Origin: Pseudomonas bharatica CSV86
GTDB taxonomy: Bacteria; Pseudomonadota; Gammaproteobacteria; Pseudomonadales; Pseudomonadaceae
DNA length: 64,000 bases
Assembly: GCF_000319305.2 (NCBI RefSeq)
Contig: NZ_AMWJ02000001.1
Span: 496,001-560,000, forward strand
Direction of reading: 5' to 3'
Shown: positions 34,879-43,356 of the stretch, in pieces
Layout of the letters: the number at the start of each line of letters is the position of its first letter
How positions within the stretch are numbered: the first letter of the stretch is position 1
Program-made: the position numbers and the translations under genes
Notes under the pieces: model-generated
The model's input: the letters and a program-made list of their open reading frames with translations, nothing else
The model's database searches: none
What the model was told of the DNA's origin: nothing

Positions 34879-36495
34879 TTACTCGGTCAGCCCGAGCATG
34901 CTGCGGGCCACGGCTTCGGCAATCCGGATGCCATCCACGCCCGCCGATAGAATGCCCCCGGCATACCCGGCCCCTTCACCCGCCGGGAACAACCCCTTCA
35001 GGTTCAGGCTCTGCAGGGTCTCGTCCCGGGTGATTCGCAGCGGCGACGAGGTCCGGGTCTCGATGCCGGTCAGGATCGCATCCGCCAGGTTGTAGCCCTT
35101 GATCTGCCGGTCGAAGGCCGGGATCGCCTCGCGCAGGGCTTCGATGGCGAAGTCCGGCAGGCTCGGCGCAAGGTCGCCGAGGTTGATGCCCGGCTTGTAC
35201 GAGGGTTCCACGCTGCCCAGGGCGGTAGACGGACGACCGGCCACGAAATCACCGACCAGTTGCGCCGGAGCGTGATAATTGCTGCCACCCAGCTCATAGG
35301 CGCGTTCTTCCAGGCGCTCCTGCAGCTCGATCCCGGCCAGCGGGCCACCCGGGTAATCCTGCTCCGGAGTGATGCCGACGACGATGCCCGAGTTGGCGTT
35401 GCGCTCGTTGCGCGAGTACTGGCTCATACCGTTGGTCACGACGCGGCCCGGCTCGCTGGTGGCGGCGACCACGGTGCCGCCCGGGCACATGCAGAAGCTG
35501 TAGACCGAACGGCCGTTTTTCGCGTGGTGCACCAGCTTGTAGTCGGCGGCGCCGAGTTTCGGGTGGCCGGCGTACTTGCCCAGGCGCGCCTTGTCGATCA
35601 GCGATTGCGGGTGCTCGATGCGGAAACCGATGGAGAACGGCTTGGCTTCCATGAACACGCCACGACCGTGCAGCATGCGGAAGGTGTCACGGGCGCTGTG
35701 GCCAAGGGCCAGGACGACATGGCGCGAATGCAGCTGTTCGCCGGTATGCAGGACCACGCCATGGAGCTGGCCGTCTTCCATCAGCAGGTCGGTGACCTTG
35801 TGCTCGAAGCGCACTTCGCCACCGAGTGCGATGATCTCCTCGCGGATGTTCTCGACCATGCCGGTCAGGCGGAAGGTACCGATATGCGGCTTGCTGACGT
35901 AGAGGATTTCCTCGGGTGCGCCGGCCTTGACGAATTCGTGCAGGACCTTGCGGCCATAGTGCTTCGGGTCCTTGATCTGGCTGTACAGCTTGCCGTCGGA
36001 GAAGGTCCCGGCGCCGCCTTCGCCGAACTGCACGTTGGACTCGGGGTTGAGCACGCTCTTGCGCCACAGGCCCCAGGTGTCCTTGGTCCGCTGACGGACT
36101 TCCTTGCCGCGCTCCAGCACGATCGGACGCAGGCCGGCCTGGGCCAGGATCAGGCCGGCGAAGATGCCGCAAGGGCCGAAACCGACCACGATGGGCCGTT
36201 CGGCCAGGCCGCCCTCGGGCGCCACGCCCACCGGCTTGTAGCTCACGTCAGGGGCGATGCCGACGTTGTGGTCGTCGGCGAACCGTGCGAGAACCGCGGC
36301 TTCGTCACGCAGGCTCAGGTCGATGGCGTAGATGAACAGCAGTTCGGTGTTCTTCTTCCGCGCGTCGTAGCTGCGCTTGAAGATGGTGAAGTCGAGCAGC
36401 TCGGCGTCGTCGATGCCCAGGCGTTGCACGATGGCCTCGCGCAGGGCTTCGTCGGGATGATCCAGCGGCAGCTTCAGTTCGGTGATTCGTAGCAT
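34879..36495 (-). CDS. FAD-dependent oxidoreductase (COG2509-like dehydrogenase)
   Basis: Encodes 538 residues from the ATG at 36495 (MLRITELKLPLDHP). After an N-terminal alpha/beta domain of about 90 residues, the FAD motif VVGFGPCGIFAGLILAQAG appears, followed by GKEVRQRTKDTWGLW, NVQFGEGGAGTFSDGKLY and the C-terminal GEGAGYAGGILSAGVDGIRIAEA. This is the widely conserved 'uncharacterised FAD-dependent dehydrogenase' family (COG2509). Substrate unknown. Monocistronic. Confidence 0.87.
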   Translation of the reverse strand: MLRITELKLPLDHPDEALREAIVQRLGIDDAELLDFTIFKRSYDARKKNTELLFIYAIDLSLRDEAAVLARFADDHNVGIAPDVSYKPVGVAPEGGLAERPIVVGFGPCGIFAGLILAQAGLRPIVLERGKEVRQRTKDTWGLWRKSVLNPESNVQFGEGGAGTFSDGKLYSQIKDPKHYGRKVLHEFVKAGAPEEILYVSKPHIGTFRLTGMVENIREEIIALGGEVRFEHKVTDLLMEDGQLHGVVLHTGEQLHSRHVVLALGHSARDTFRMLHGRGVFMEAKPFSIGFRIEHPQSLIDKARLGKYAGHPKLGAADYKLVHHAKNGRSVYSFCMCPGGTVVAATSEPGRVVTNGMSQYSRNERNANSGIVVGITPEQDYPGGPLAGIELQERLEERAYELGGSNYHAPAQLVGDFVAGRPSTALGSVEPSYKPGINLGDLAPSLPDFAIEALREAIPAFDRQIKGYNLADAILTGIETRTSSPLRITRDETLQSLNLKGLFPAGEGAGYAGGILSAGVDGIRIAEAVARSMLGLTE

Positions 36496-36600
36496 GACAG
36501 GGTCCAGTATCCCGGCCATGGAAGGGCCGGCGGCTTTACACAAACGCGAGAGTATAAAGCTTTCGCCGGCCTGGCAGGCAGTCTGAATGCGCGCCGGCGG

Positions 36601-37278
36601 TCAGTCGTTGCGCGACCCGCCGAAGTAACCGCAGCCCTGGAGGGTCTGGCCGTCCAGGCGCAGTTGCGCGGTCAGGTGGCTGATGCCGCCGGTGGCGCTG
36701 TCGACGCAGCGTTGCGGAGCGAGCCACAGCTCGACCTTCTGCCCGTTGGCTTCGCTGCTGACGCTGATGCCGCCGCCGGGCATCTGCTCTTCCAGGTAGG
36801 GCAGGGCCAGTGGTGGCTGGTCCGGGCGGTTGAGGACCATGCCCTGGCCGCTGACATTGAGGTTCCAGAATGGCTCGTGGCCGGCGGCGCGCAGGGTCAG
36901 GCGCTTGAAATTGGGGTCGCTGCAGGCGCTGGCCGAGTGATCGAGCCGGTACAACTGGTGCACGTTGAACTGGCCGTCGGTGCCTTCGCTTTTACTGGAG
37001 GAAAGGGTGCCGCGCAGGTCGGCGAAAAGTACGCCCGGAGTGGCGGCGAGGGTCGCGGCTTCCTGTAACAGGCCGGTATTGCCGGCGTCCTGGACGACGA
37101 AGCGGCGGCTTTCGGTGCAGGGTTTGAACAGCAACTGGCCATTGGCGGCGCTGAGCTCGCCTTGCAGGCGGGTCATGCCGGCGGTGGAGACGCTGGTTTC
37201 CGGCTGGTCGGCGAGCAACTGGCAACCGGCGAACAGCGGCAGCAGCGCGGCGACGAACAGCGAGGGGGCGATACGCAT
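36601..37278 (-). CDS. COG3650-type lipoprotein
   Basis: Encodes 225 residues with the lipobox LLPLFAGC. An N-terminal META-like beta domain contains GELSAANGQLLFKPCTESRRF, and the C-terminal domain has AAGHEPFWNLNVSGQGMVL and LRLDGQTLQGCGYFGG, the COG3650 (uncharacterised membrane protein) pattern. Function unknown; probably periplasmic and outer-membrane anchored. Confidence 0.8.
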   Translation of the reverse strand: MRIAPSLFVAALLPLFAGCQLLADQPETSVSTAGMTRLQGELSAANGQLLFKPCTESRRFVVQDAGNTGLLQEAATLAATPGVLFADLRGTLSSSKSEGTDGQFNVHQLYRLDHSASACSDPNFKRLTLRAAGHEPFWNLNVSGQGMVLNRPDQPPLALPYLEEQMPGGGISVSSEANGQKVELWLAPQRCVDSATGGISHLTAQLRLDGQTLQGCGYFGGSRND

Positions 37279-37383
37279 CGAGGAAAACTCCGGGATCTCG
37301 GCCTGAAAAATTTCCAACGGTATGCAGGGTCGGAGGGGATTACAAGTGAAGTTGCGTCAGGAAAATCTGCTGTGGTTGTAAGG

Positions 37384-37440
37384 TTCATCGCTGGCAAGCC
37401 AGTCCCCACCCTGTGGGAGCTGGCTTGCCAGCGATAGGGC
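37384..37440. repeat. REP doublet, tight
   Basis: Two inverted REP units with a very short spacer just after the end of the bra operon (livF stops at 37449). Confidence 0.88.
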
Positions 37441-37448
37441 CCGGGAGA

Positions 37449-38150
37449 TCAGCCGCCCAGGTAAGCGTCGCGCACTTTAGGATCGGTCAACAGCGCTTCC
37501 CCGGTCCCTTGCATCACCACATGCCCGTTCTCCAACACATAGGCGCGGTCGGCGATCTTCAGCGCCTGGTTGGCGTTCTGCTCCACCAGGAACACGGTCA
37601 CGCCATCACGGCGCAACTGTTCGATGATGTCGAAGATCTGCTGGATGATGATCGGCGCCAGGCCCAGCGATGGCTCGTCGAGCAGCAGCAGCTTGGGCTT
37701 GCTCATCAGCGCCCGGCCGATGGCAAGCATCTGCTGCTCGCCGCCGGACATGGTGCCGCCACGCTGGCTGTAGCGTTCCTTCAGGCGCGGGAACAGGTGC
37801 AGGACCTTGTCCAGTTGCTCCTGGTAGTCGCCCTTGTCGGTGAAGAAGCCGCCCATGGCCAGGTTTTCCTCGACGGTCAGGCGCGAGAACACGCGGCGGC
37901 CTTCCGGGACCACGGCGATGCTCTTGCGCATGATGTGCGAGGACGGCTGGCCGACCAGTTCTTCGCCCAGGTAGCGGATGCTGCCGCTATGGGCTTGCGG
38001 CGAACCGCACAGAGTCATCAGCAGGGTGGACTTGCCGGCACCGTTGGCGCCGATCAGGGTGACGATCTCGCCCTGGTTGATTTCCACGTTGACCGAGTGC
38101 AGCGCCTGGATCTTGCCGTAGAAGGTGGAAACGTTTTCGAACTGCAGCAT
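37449..38150 (-). CDS. livF: Branched-chain amino acid ABC transporter ATPase LivF/BraG
   Basis: Encodes 233 residues. Walker A is GANGAGKSTLL, the signature is TMSGGEQQMLAIGRAL and Walker B is LLLLDEPSLGL, followed by the switch His in LVEQNANQA-type sequence. It is the second ATPase of the transporter, last gene of the operon, and starts exactly where livG stops. Confidence 0.95.
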   Translation of the reverse strand: MLQFENVSTFYGKIQALHSVNVEINQGEIVTLIGANGAGKSTLLMTLCGSPQAHSGSIRYLGEELVGQPSSHIMRKSIAVVPEGRRVFSRLTVEENLAMGGFFTDKGDYQEQLDKVLHLFPRLKERYSQRGGTMSGGEQQMLAIGRALMSKPKLLLLDEPSLGLAPIIIQQIFDIIEQLRRDGVTVFLVEQNANQALKIADRAYVLENGHVVMQGTGEALLTDPKVRDAYLGG

Positions 38151-38918
38151 TTACGCTTCCCCCAGGTAGGCTTTGATCACGTCAGGGTTGTCGCGGATCT
38201 GTTCCGGCGTGCCATCGGCCAGGGGCGTGCCCTGGTTGATTACGACGATATGGTCGGAAATGCTCATGACCAGCTTCATGTCATGCTCGATCAGCAGCAC
38301 GGTGACATTGTGCGATTCGCGCAGGTACGCGATCAGCGCCTTGAGGTCCTCGGTTTCCTTGGGGTTGAGGCCGGCTGCCGGCTCGTCGAGCATGATGATC
38401 CGCGGCTGGGTCATCATGCAGCGGGCGATTTCCAGACGGCGCTGCTGGCCGTAGGCCAGGGTCCCGGCGGTACGGTTGGCGAACTCGGTCAGGTTGACCT
38501 TGTCCAGCCAGTACTGCGCGCGCTCCATCGCTTCCTTCTCGCTGCGGCGGAAAGCCGGGGTCTTGAACAGACCGGCGAAGAAGTTGGTGTTGAGGTGGCG
38601 GTGCTGGGCGATCAGCAGGTTTTCCAGCGCGGTCATTTCCTTGAACAGGCGTACGTTCTGGAAGGTCCGCACCACGCCCTTGCGGGCGATCTGGTGACCG
38701 GCCAGGCCCTGGATCGGCTGGCCATCGAGGAGGATGGTGCCGCCGCTGGGCTTGTAGAAACCGGTCAGGCAGTTGAACACCGTGGTCTTGCCGGCACCGT
38801 TCGGGCCGATCAGGGCGACCACCTGTTTTTCCTTGACGGTCAGGCCGACGCCGTTGACCGCCAACAAGCCGCCGAAGCGCATGCTCAGGCCGCTGACTTT
38901 CAGAATTTCGCGGCTCAT
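38151..38918 (-). CDS. livG: Branched-chain amino acid ABC transporter ATPase LivG/BraF
   Basis: Encodes 255 residues. Walker A is [16 protein letters not shown], the signature region is [14 protein letters not shown] and Walker B is [15 protein letters not shown]. The long insert after Walker A ([17 protein letters not shown]) is typical of LivG. The ATG overlaps the livM stop by 4 bases. Confidence 0.95.
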   Translation of the reverse strand: MSREILKVSGLSMRFGGLLAVNGVGLTVKEKQVVALIGPNGAGKTTVFNCLTGFYKPSGGTILLDGQPIQGLAGHQIARKGVVRTFQNVRLFKEMTALENLLIAQHRHLNTNFFAGLFKTPAFRRSEKEAMERAQYWLDKVNLTEFANRTAGTLAYGQQRRLEIARCMMTQPRIIMLDEPAAGLNPKETEDLKALIAYLRESHNVTVLLIEHDMKLVMSISDHIVVINQGTPLADGTPEQIRDNPDVIKAYLGEA

Positions 38919-40171
38919 CGACGCAGCTCCATATGTGGACGTTGCATAGGCAGCAGGCCCTGCGGACGCCAGATCATCATCAATACCATCAGGGCGCCGA
39001 ACATCAGCATACGGTATTCGCTGAAGTCACGCATAAGCTCCGGCAGCAGGATCATCACGATGGCCGCGAGGATCACGCCCAACTGCGAGCCCATACCGCC
39101 GAGCACGACGATGGCGAGGATGATCGCCGATTCGATGAAGGTGAAGGATTCCGGTGTCACCAGGCCCTGGCGCGCGGCGAAGAAGCTGCCGGCGAACCCG
39201 GCGAAGCAGGCACCCAGGGTGAACGCCGAGAGCTTGATCACGGTCGGGTTCAGGCCCAGTGCGCGGCAAGCGATCTCGTCTTCGCGCAGCGCTTCCCAGG
39301 CACGCCCGATCGGCATGCGCAGCAGGCGGTTGATGACGAACAGCGCCAGCAGGGCGAGGAGCAGGGCCACCAGGTAAAGGAAGATCACCTTGTTGATCGA
39401 GTTGTATTCCAGCCCGAAGAACTCGTGGAAGGTCTGCATCCCTTCGGCAGCCTTGCGCTCGAAGGTCAGGCCGAAGAAGGTCGGCTTCTCGATGTTGCTG
39501 ATGCCGTTCGGACCGCCGGTGATATCGGTGAGGTTGCGCAGGAACAGCCGGATGATCTCACCAAAGCCGAGGGTCACGATGGCCAGGTAGTCACCGCGCA
39601 GGCGCAGCACCGGGAAGCCCAGCAGGAAGCCGAAGGTGGCCGCCATCAGGCCGGCGATCGGCAGGCAGATCCAGAAGCTCAGGCCGAAGTAGTGCGAGAG
39701 CAGCGCGTAGCTGTATGCACCCACGGCGTAGAAGCCGACGTAGCCGAGGTCGAGCAGGCCCGCCAGGCCGACCACGATGTTCAGGCCGAGGCCGAGCAGT
39801 ACGTAGATCAGGATCAGGGTGGCGATGTCGACCGCGCCGCGCGAGCCGAAGAACGGCCAGACCAGGGCGACCACGATCAGGCCGAGGATGATGTAGCGCT
39901 GGGTCTTGGGCAGGGTCAGCCAGTTGCTGACCTTGGGTGGCACCAAAGGACCGTCCCGACGCGAGCGCATCATTGCGCTCCATTGCTTGTCCAGCAGCAC
40001 GCGCAGGAACATCAGCACCGAACACAGGGCGATCACGCCGAGGGTGAACGGACCCTGGCCGTGCACTTCCAGGTTGATGCCGACGATGCTGAGTTTCAGG
40101 CCGAGCACCGGGAAGGCCACGGCCCAGACCAGCAGGGCGCTGAAGAACGCCGATTTGAGGTTTCTGTTCAT
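38915..40171 (-). CDS. livM: Branched-chain amino acid ABC transporter permease LivM/BraE
   Basis: Encodes 418 residues, with an N-terminal extension of about 90 residues carrying two membrane segments before the core permease, as in P. aeruginosa BraE. The core has about eight segments and the EAA-type loop [20 protein letters not shown]. It overlaps livH by 4 bases and livG by 4 bases, so translation is coupled. Confidence 0.95.
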   Translation of the reverse strand: MNRNLKSAFFSALLVWAVAFPVLGLKLSIVGINLEVHGQGPFTLGVIALCSVLMFLRVLLDKQWSAMMRSRRDGPLVPPKVSNWLTLPKTQRYIILGLIVVALVWPFFGSRGAVDIATLILIYVLLGLGLNIVVGLAGLLDLGYVGFYAVGAYSYALLSHYFGLSFWICLPIAGLMAATFGFLLGFPVLRLRGDYLAIVTLGFGEIIRLFLRNLTDITGGPNGISNIEKPTFFGLTFERKAAEGMQTFHEFFGLEYNSINKVIFLYLVALLLALLALFVINRLLRMPIGRAWEALREDEIACRALGLNPTVIKLSAFTLGACFAGFAGSFFAARQGLVTPESFTFIESAIILAIVVLGGMGSQLGVILAAIVMILLPELMRDFSEYRMLMFGALMVLMMIWRPQGLLPMQRPHMELRR

Positions 40172-41090
40172 ACTTTCTCAACCTCCGGACGGCCGAGGAT
40201 GCCGGTCGGACGGAACAACAGGACGAGAACCAGCAGGCCGAACGCCACGACGTCCTTGTACTGGTCGCCGAAGATGTCAGCGCCGAAGGCTTCGGCCACA
40301 CCCAGCACCAGGCCGCCGAGCATGGCGCCCGGAATGCTGCCGATGCCACCGAGGACTGCTGCGGTGAAGGCCTTCAGGCCCACCAGGAAGCCGGCGTTGG
40401 GGTTGATCACGCCGTACTGCATGCTCAGCAGCACTGCTGCCACGGCTGCCAGGGCGGCACCGATGACGAAGGTCAGGGCGATGATGTTGTTGGTGTTGAT
40501 CCCCAGCAGGTTTGCCATCTTGATGTCTTCGGCGCAGGCCCGGCAGGCCCGGCCCAGACGCGAGCGGGAGATGAACAGGGTAAGGCCGGTCATGGCGATC
40601 AGGGTGACCACGAAGACCAGGATCTGCATGTAGGACACCAGGACTTCTTCCGCACCGCCCGGACCGAAGGAAATGCTCCCGGGATCAGGTTGGGAATGGA
40701 TTTGTCCTTGGAGTCCTGGGAAAGCAGTACGGTGTTCTGCAGGAAAATCGACATGCCAATGGCGGAAATCAGCGGGATCAGGCGGTTGCTGTTGCGCAAC
40801 GGCCGGTAGGCGACCCGTTCGATACTGTAGCCGTAGGCACTGGTAACGACGATCGTCGCGATGAACGCGGCGGTCATCAGCAGCGGCAGCGAATGGATGC
40901 CCATCATGGCCAGTCCGGCAAGGACGATGAAGGCCACGTAGGAACCAATCATGTACACCTCGCCGTGGGCGAAGTTGATCATTCCAATGATGCCGTAAAC
41001 CATTGTGTAGCCAATGGCTATCAAGGCATAGGTGCTGCCAATGGTCAGGCCATTAACCAGCTGTTGGAAAAAGTGATAGATCTCAGGCAT
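40168..41090 (-). CDS. livH: Branched-chain amino acid ABC transporter permease LivH/BraD (one frameshift)
   Basis: The gene starts at 41090 ([19 protein letters not shown]) and stops at 40168. The reading frame changes at the CCCGGG run 40678-40683; adding one base there gives [21 protein letters not shown] and a 307-residue product, the length of P. aeruginosa BraD. The permease loop [23 protein letters not shown] is intact in the second part. With this operon otherwise perfect, a sequencing error is far more likely than a true mutation. LivH forms the membrane channel with LivM. Confidence 0.9.
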
Positions 41091-41264
41091 TACAGCGCTC
41101 CTAAAAACCTGAATATGCATTTCGCTGGCGGGGCTTGCCCGGCATGGCCTTGTGGTCTGGAGCCACTTCGGCCGATGCGTTGCCAGGGAACCGCTGGTGA
41201 CGGTTTTAAGATTTTCAGGTGAACCCGATCCCGGATCGCGGGAAGCGGGCCCATGAACCTCGTA

Positions 41265-41298
41265 AAACAAAGCCCACTGCTCGCACAGTGGGCTTTTC
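41265..41298 (-). terminator. Terminator or attenuator between braC and livH
   Basis: AAAGCCCACTG (41269-41279) pairs with CAGTGGGCTTT (41286-41296). Read on the - strand, the stem is followed by a T-rich TTTGTTTTA. It would end most transcripts after braC, allowing more binding protein than permease. Confidence 0.8.
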
Positions 41299-41317
41299 GG
41301 TCAAGTATCAGACGGTG

Positions 41318-42432
41318 TTACTGAGGGGAAACTTCGGTTTTCGGTTTGCCGAAATGCCATTCGTAGACCACGAACTTGAAGTCCTTCAGGTCGCCTTTTT
41401 CGTCGTAGGACAGTTCACCGGTCGGGGTCTTGAAGGTGCCGGCGTGGATGGCTGCGGCCACCTTGTCGGTATCTTCGCTACCGGCTTTCTTGATGCCCTG
41501 GGCGATCAGCTCGACAGCCGAGTAGGCCGGGAACACGAACGGACCGCTAGGGTCCTTGCCGTCGGCCTTGATGGCTTCGACGATCTTCTTGTTCTCGGGA
41601 TCGGCATCGAAGGACTTCGGCAGGGTCACCAGCAGGCCTTCGGACGCGTCCTGGGCGATCTGCGAGATGGAGTCGTTGCCGACGCCTTCCGGACCCATGA
41701 ACTTGGCGTTCAGGCCTTTTTCCTTGGCCTGGCGCAGGATCAGGCCGAGCTCCGGGTGGTAGCCGCCGTAGTAGACGAAGTCGACGTTGTTCTGCTTGAG
41801 CTTCTGGATGATCGAGGAGAAGTCCTTGTCACCGGCGTTCAGGCCTTCGAAGACGGCAACCTTGGTGCCTTTCTTCTCGAGGGTCGATTTGACCGCGGTG
41901 GCGATGCCTTCACCGTACTGCTGCTTGTCGTGCAGTACTGCGACGACCTTCGGCTTGACGTGATCGGCGATGTAGTTGCCGGCGGCCGGGCCCTGGGCGC
42001 TGTCCAGGCCGATGGTGCGGAAGATCAGCTTGTAGCCGCGAGAGGTGATTTCCGGGCTGGTGGCAGCCGGGTGATCATGATCACGCCTTCGTCTTCGTAG
42101 ATGTCGGACGCTGGCTGGGTGGAGCTGGAGCAGAGATGGCCGATGACGAACTTGACGCCGTCGTTGACCACCTTGTTGGCGACTGCCACGGCCTGTTTCG
42201 GGTCGCAGGCGTCGTCGTATTCCTTGGCTTCGAGCATCTTGCCGTCGACACCGCCAGCGGCGTTGATGTCCTTGATGGCTTGCTTGGCACCGATGAACTG
42301 CATGTCACCGTATTGCGTCACCGGACCGGTCTTCGGGCCGGCGATGCCGATCTTGATGGTATCGGCGGCGAAGGAATGGCTGGCAACGCCGGCCAGGACC
42401 ATCGCGGCGAACAGCTTGGAAACTTTACTCAT
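41318..42432 (-). CDS. braC: Branched-chain amino acid binding protein BraC/LivJ (one frameshift)
   Basis: A signal peptide ([16 protein letters not shown]) precedes the periplasmic binding protein: [53 protein letters not shown]. At 42069-42071 a GGG run needs one more G (+ strand) to give [16 protein letters not shown] and then a continuous sequence through YGEGIATAV and [11 protein letters not shown] to the stop at 41318. The restored product is 371 residues, close to BraC. It binds Leu/Ile/Val (and Ala/Thr in P. aeruginosa). The highly expressed first gene of the operon; the break is probably a sequencing error. Confidence 0.9.
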
Positions 42433-42795
42433 AGTGCTCCACTCATTCTGTTGTAATTTTTATCGTCCTTGCGCCATGGCAGAGGACCCGACGGACCCGG
42501 TACGGCTACGCCGTATCGCAGCCCGCATTCCGGTTTCATCCCCGGTGAATGCCCTGGCAACTGTACCGGTACAGTGTAGAGCGCTGCTTCATCGCTTGAA
42601 AAGCAGGCCCGCCGAGGCAAAAACGAGGGGTGTCGCCTGATCGACATAAAGATACAAAAAAGCGTCTTCGTGCTGTCCGGAAGTTCCGGAAACGTTTGGC
42701 TTTGCTGAACCTGTCGACCAATTACTTATTTGAAACTGGGTTTTTCTGCAAAAATACCGGCCTTTCGAATGACCTGAATATTTTTGGTGAAACCC
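42433..42795. other. Intergenic region upstream of braC
   Basis: This 363-base gap between divergent braC and the DUF2288 gene contains no supported gene. It must hold the bra operon promoter (on the - strand) and that of the DUF2288 gene. I see no recognisable operator; the short open frames here lack family features. Confidence 0.5.
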
Positions 42796-43101
42796 ATGAC
42801 TGATGAACCAAGCACCCTCTATGCCAAACTGCTCGGCGAGACGGCGGTAATCGAGTGGAAAGCCCTGGAGCGTTTTTGGGCAAAGGGTGACCTGATTTGG
42901 GTCGACCCGTCCTTGGACCTGATCGAAGTCGCACAGGCGATGGCCGAGAACCGCAGCGAAACCTTTGCACAGTGGCGTGATGCTGGCACTGTCGGCCCGG
43001 TCAGCTCCGAGCAGGCCCTCGACCTGCAGAGCCGCGATCCAGAGATCTGGGCGGTGGTGGTGCAGCCGTTCATCGTGATTCAGGTTCGGCCGTCGGCCTG
43101 A
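42796..43101 (+). CDS. DUF2288 family protein
   Basis: Encodes 101 residues from the ATG at 42796 with GGTGA five bases upstream. The sequence KLLGETAVIEWKALERFWAKG followed by VDPSLDLIEVAQAMAEN and DPEIWAVVVQPFIVIQ is that of DUF2288, a cytosolic family of unknown function. It diverges from braC. Confidence 0.85.
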   Translation: MTDEPSTLYAKLLGETAVIEWKALERFWAKGDLIWVDPSLDLIEVAQAMAENRSETFAQWRDAGTVGPVSSEQALDLQSRDPEIWAVVVQPFIVIQVRPSA

Positions 43102-43245
43102 GGTGGCGCCAATCGGGTGCGTAAAAACGCACAGCGAGTCCATTTTGGTGCGCGAGGTCGATCAAGCAGGGTGACGGTTGGTAACAGTGATCGTTGCACC
43201 AGTCGGGAGCGGTAACAGTTCTGGAGCGGGATGGCTGGAAGATAA

Positions 43246-43351
43246 AAGAGCGACGCGGCCCCTGTGGGAGCTGGCTTGCCAGCGATGACTATGGTGAGTT
43301 CACCATCGCAATCGCTGGCAAGCCAGCTCCCACAGGGGCCGCGTCGCTCTT
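43246..43351. repeat. REP doublet with perfect 41-bp arms
   Basis: Arms at 43246-43286 and 43311-43351 are exact reverse complements, with an inner dyad ATGGTGA-GT-TCACCAT in the loop. It lies 5 bases after the stop of the tubulin-like gene and would be a very strong hairpin at the end of its transcript. Confidence 0.93.
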
Positions 43352-43356
43352 ATATT

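Noticed and set aside
37449..42432. bra operon as a degraded pseudo-operon
   Set aside because: Both breaks are single-base losses in short G/C runs with intact sequence on either side; sequencing error is the simpler explanation.
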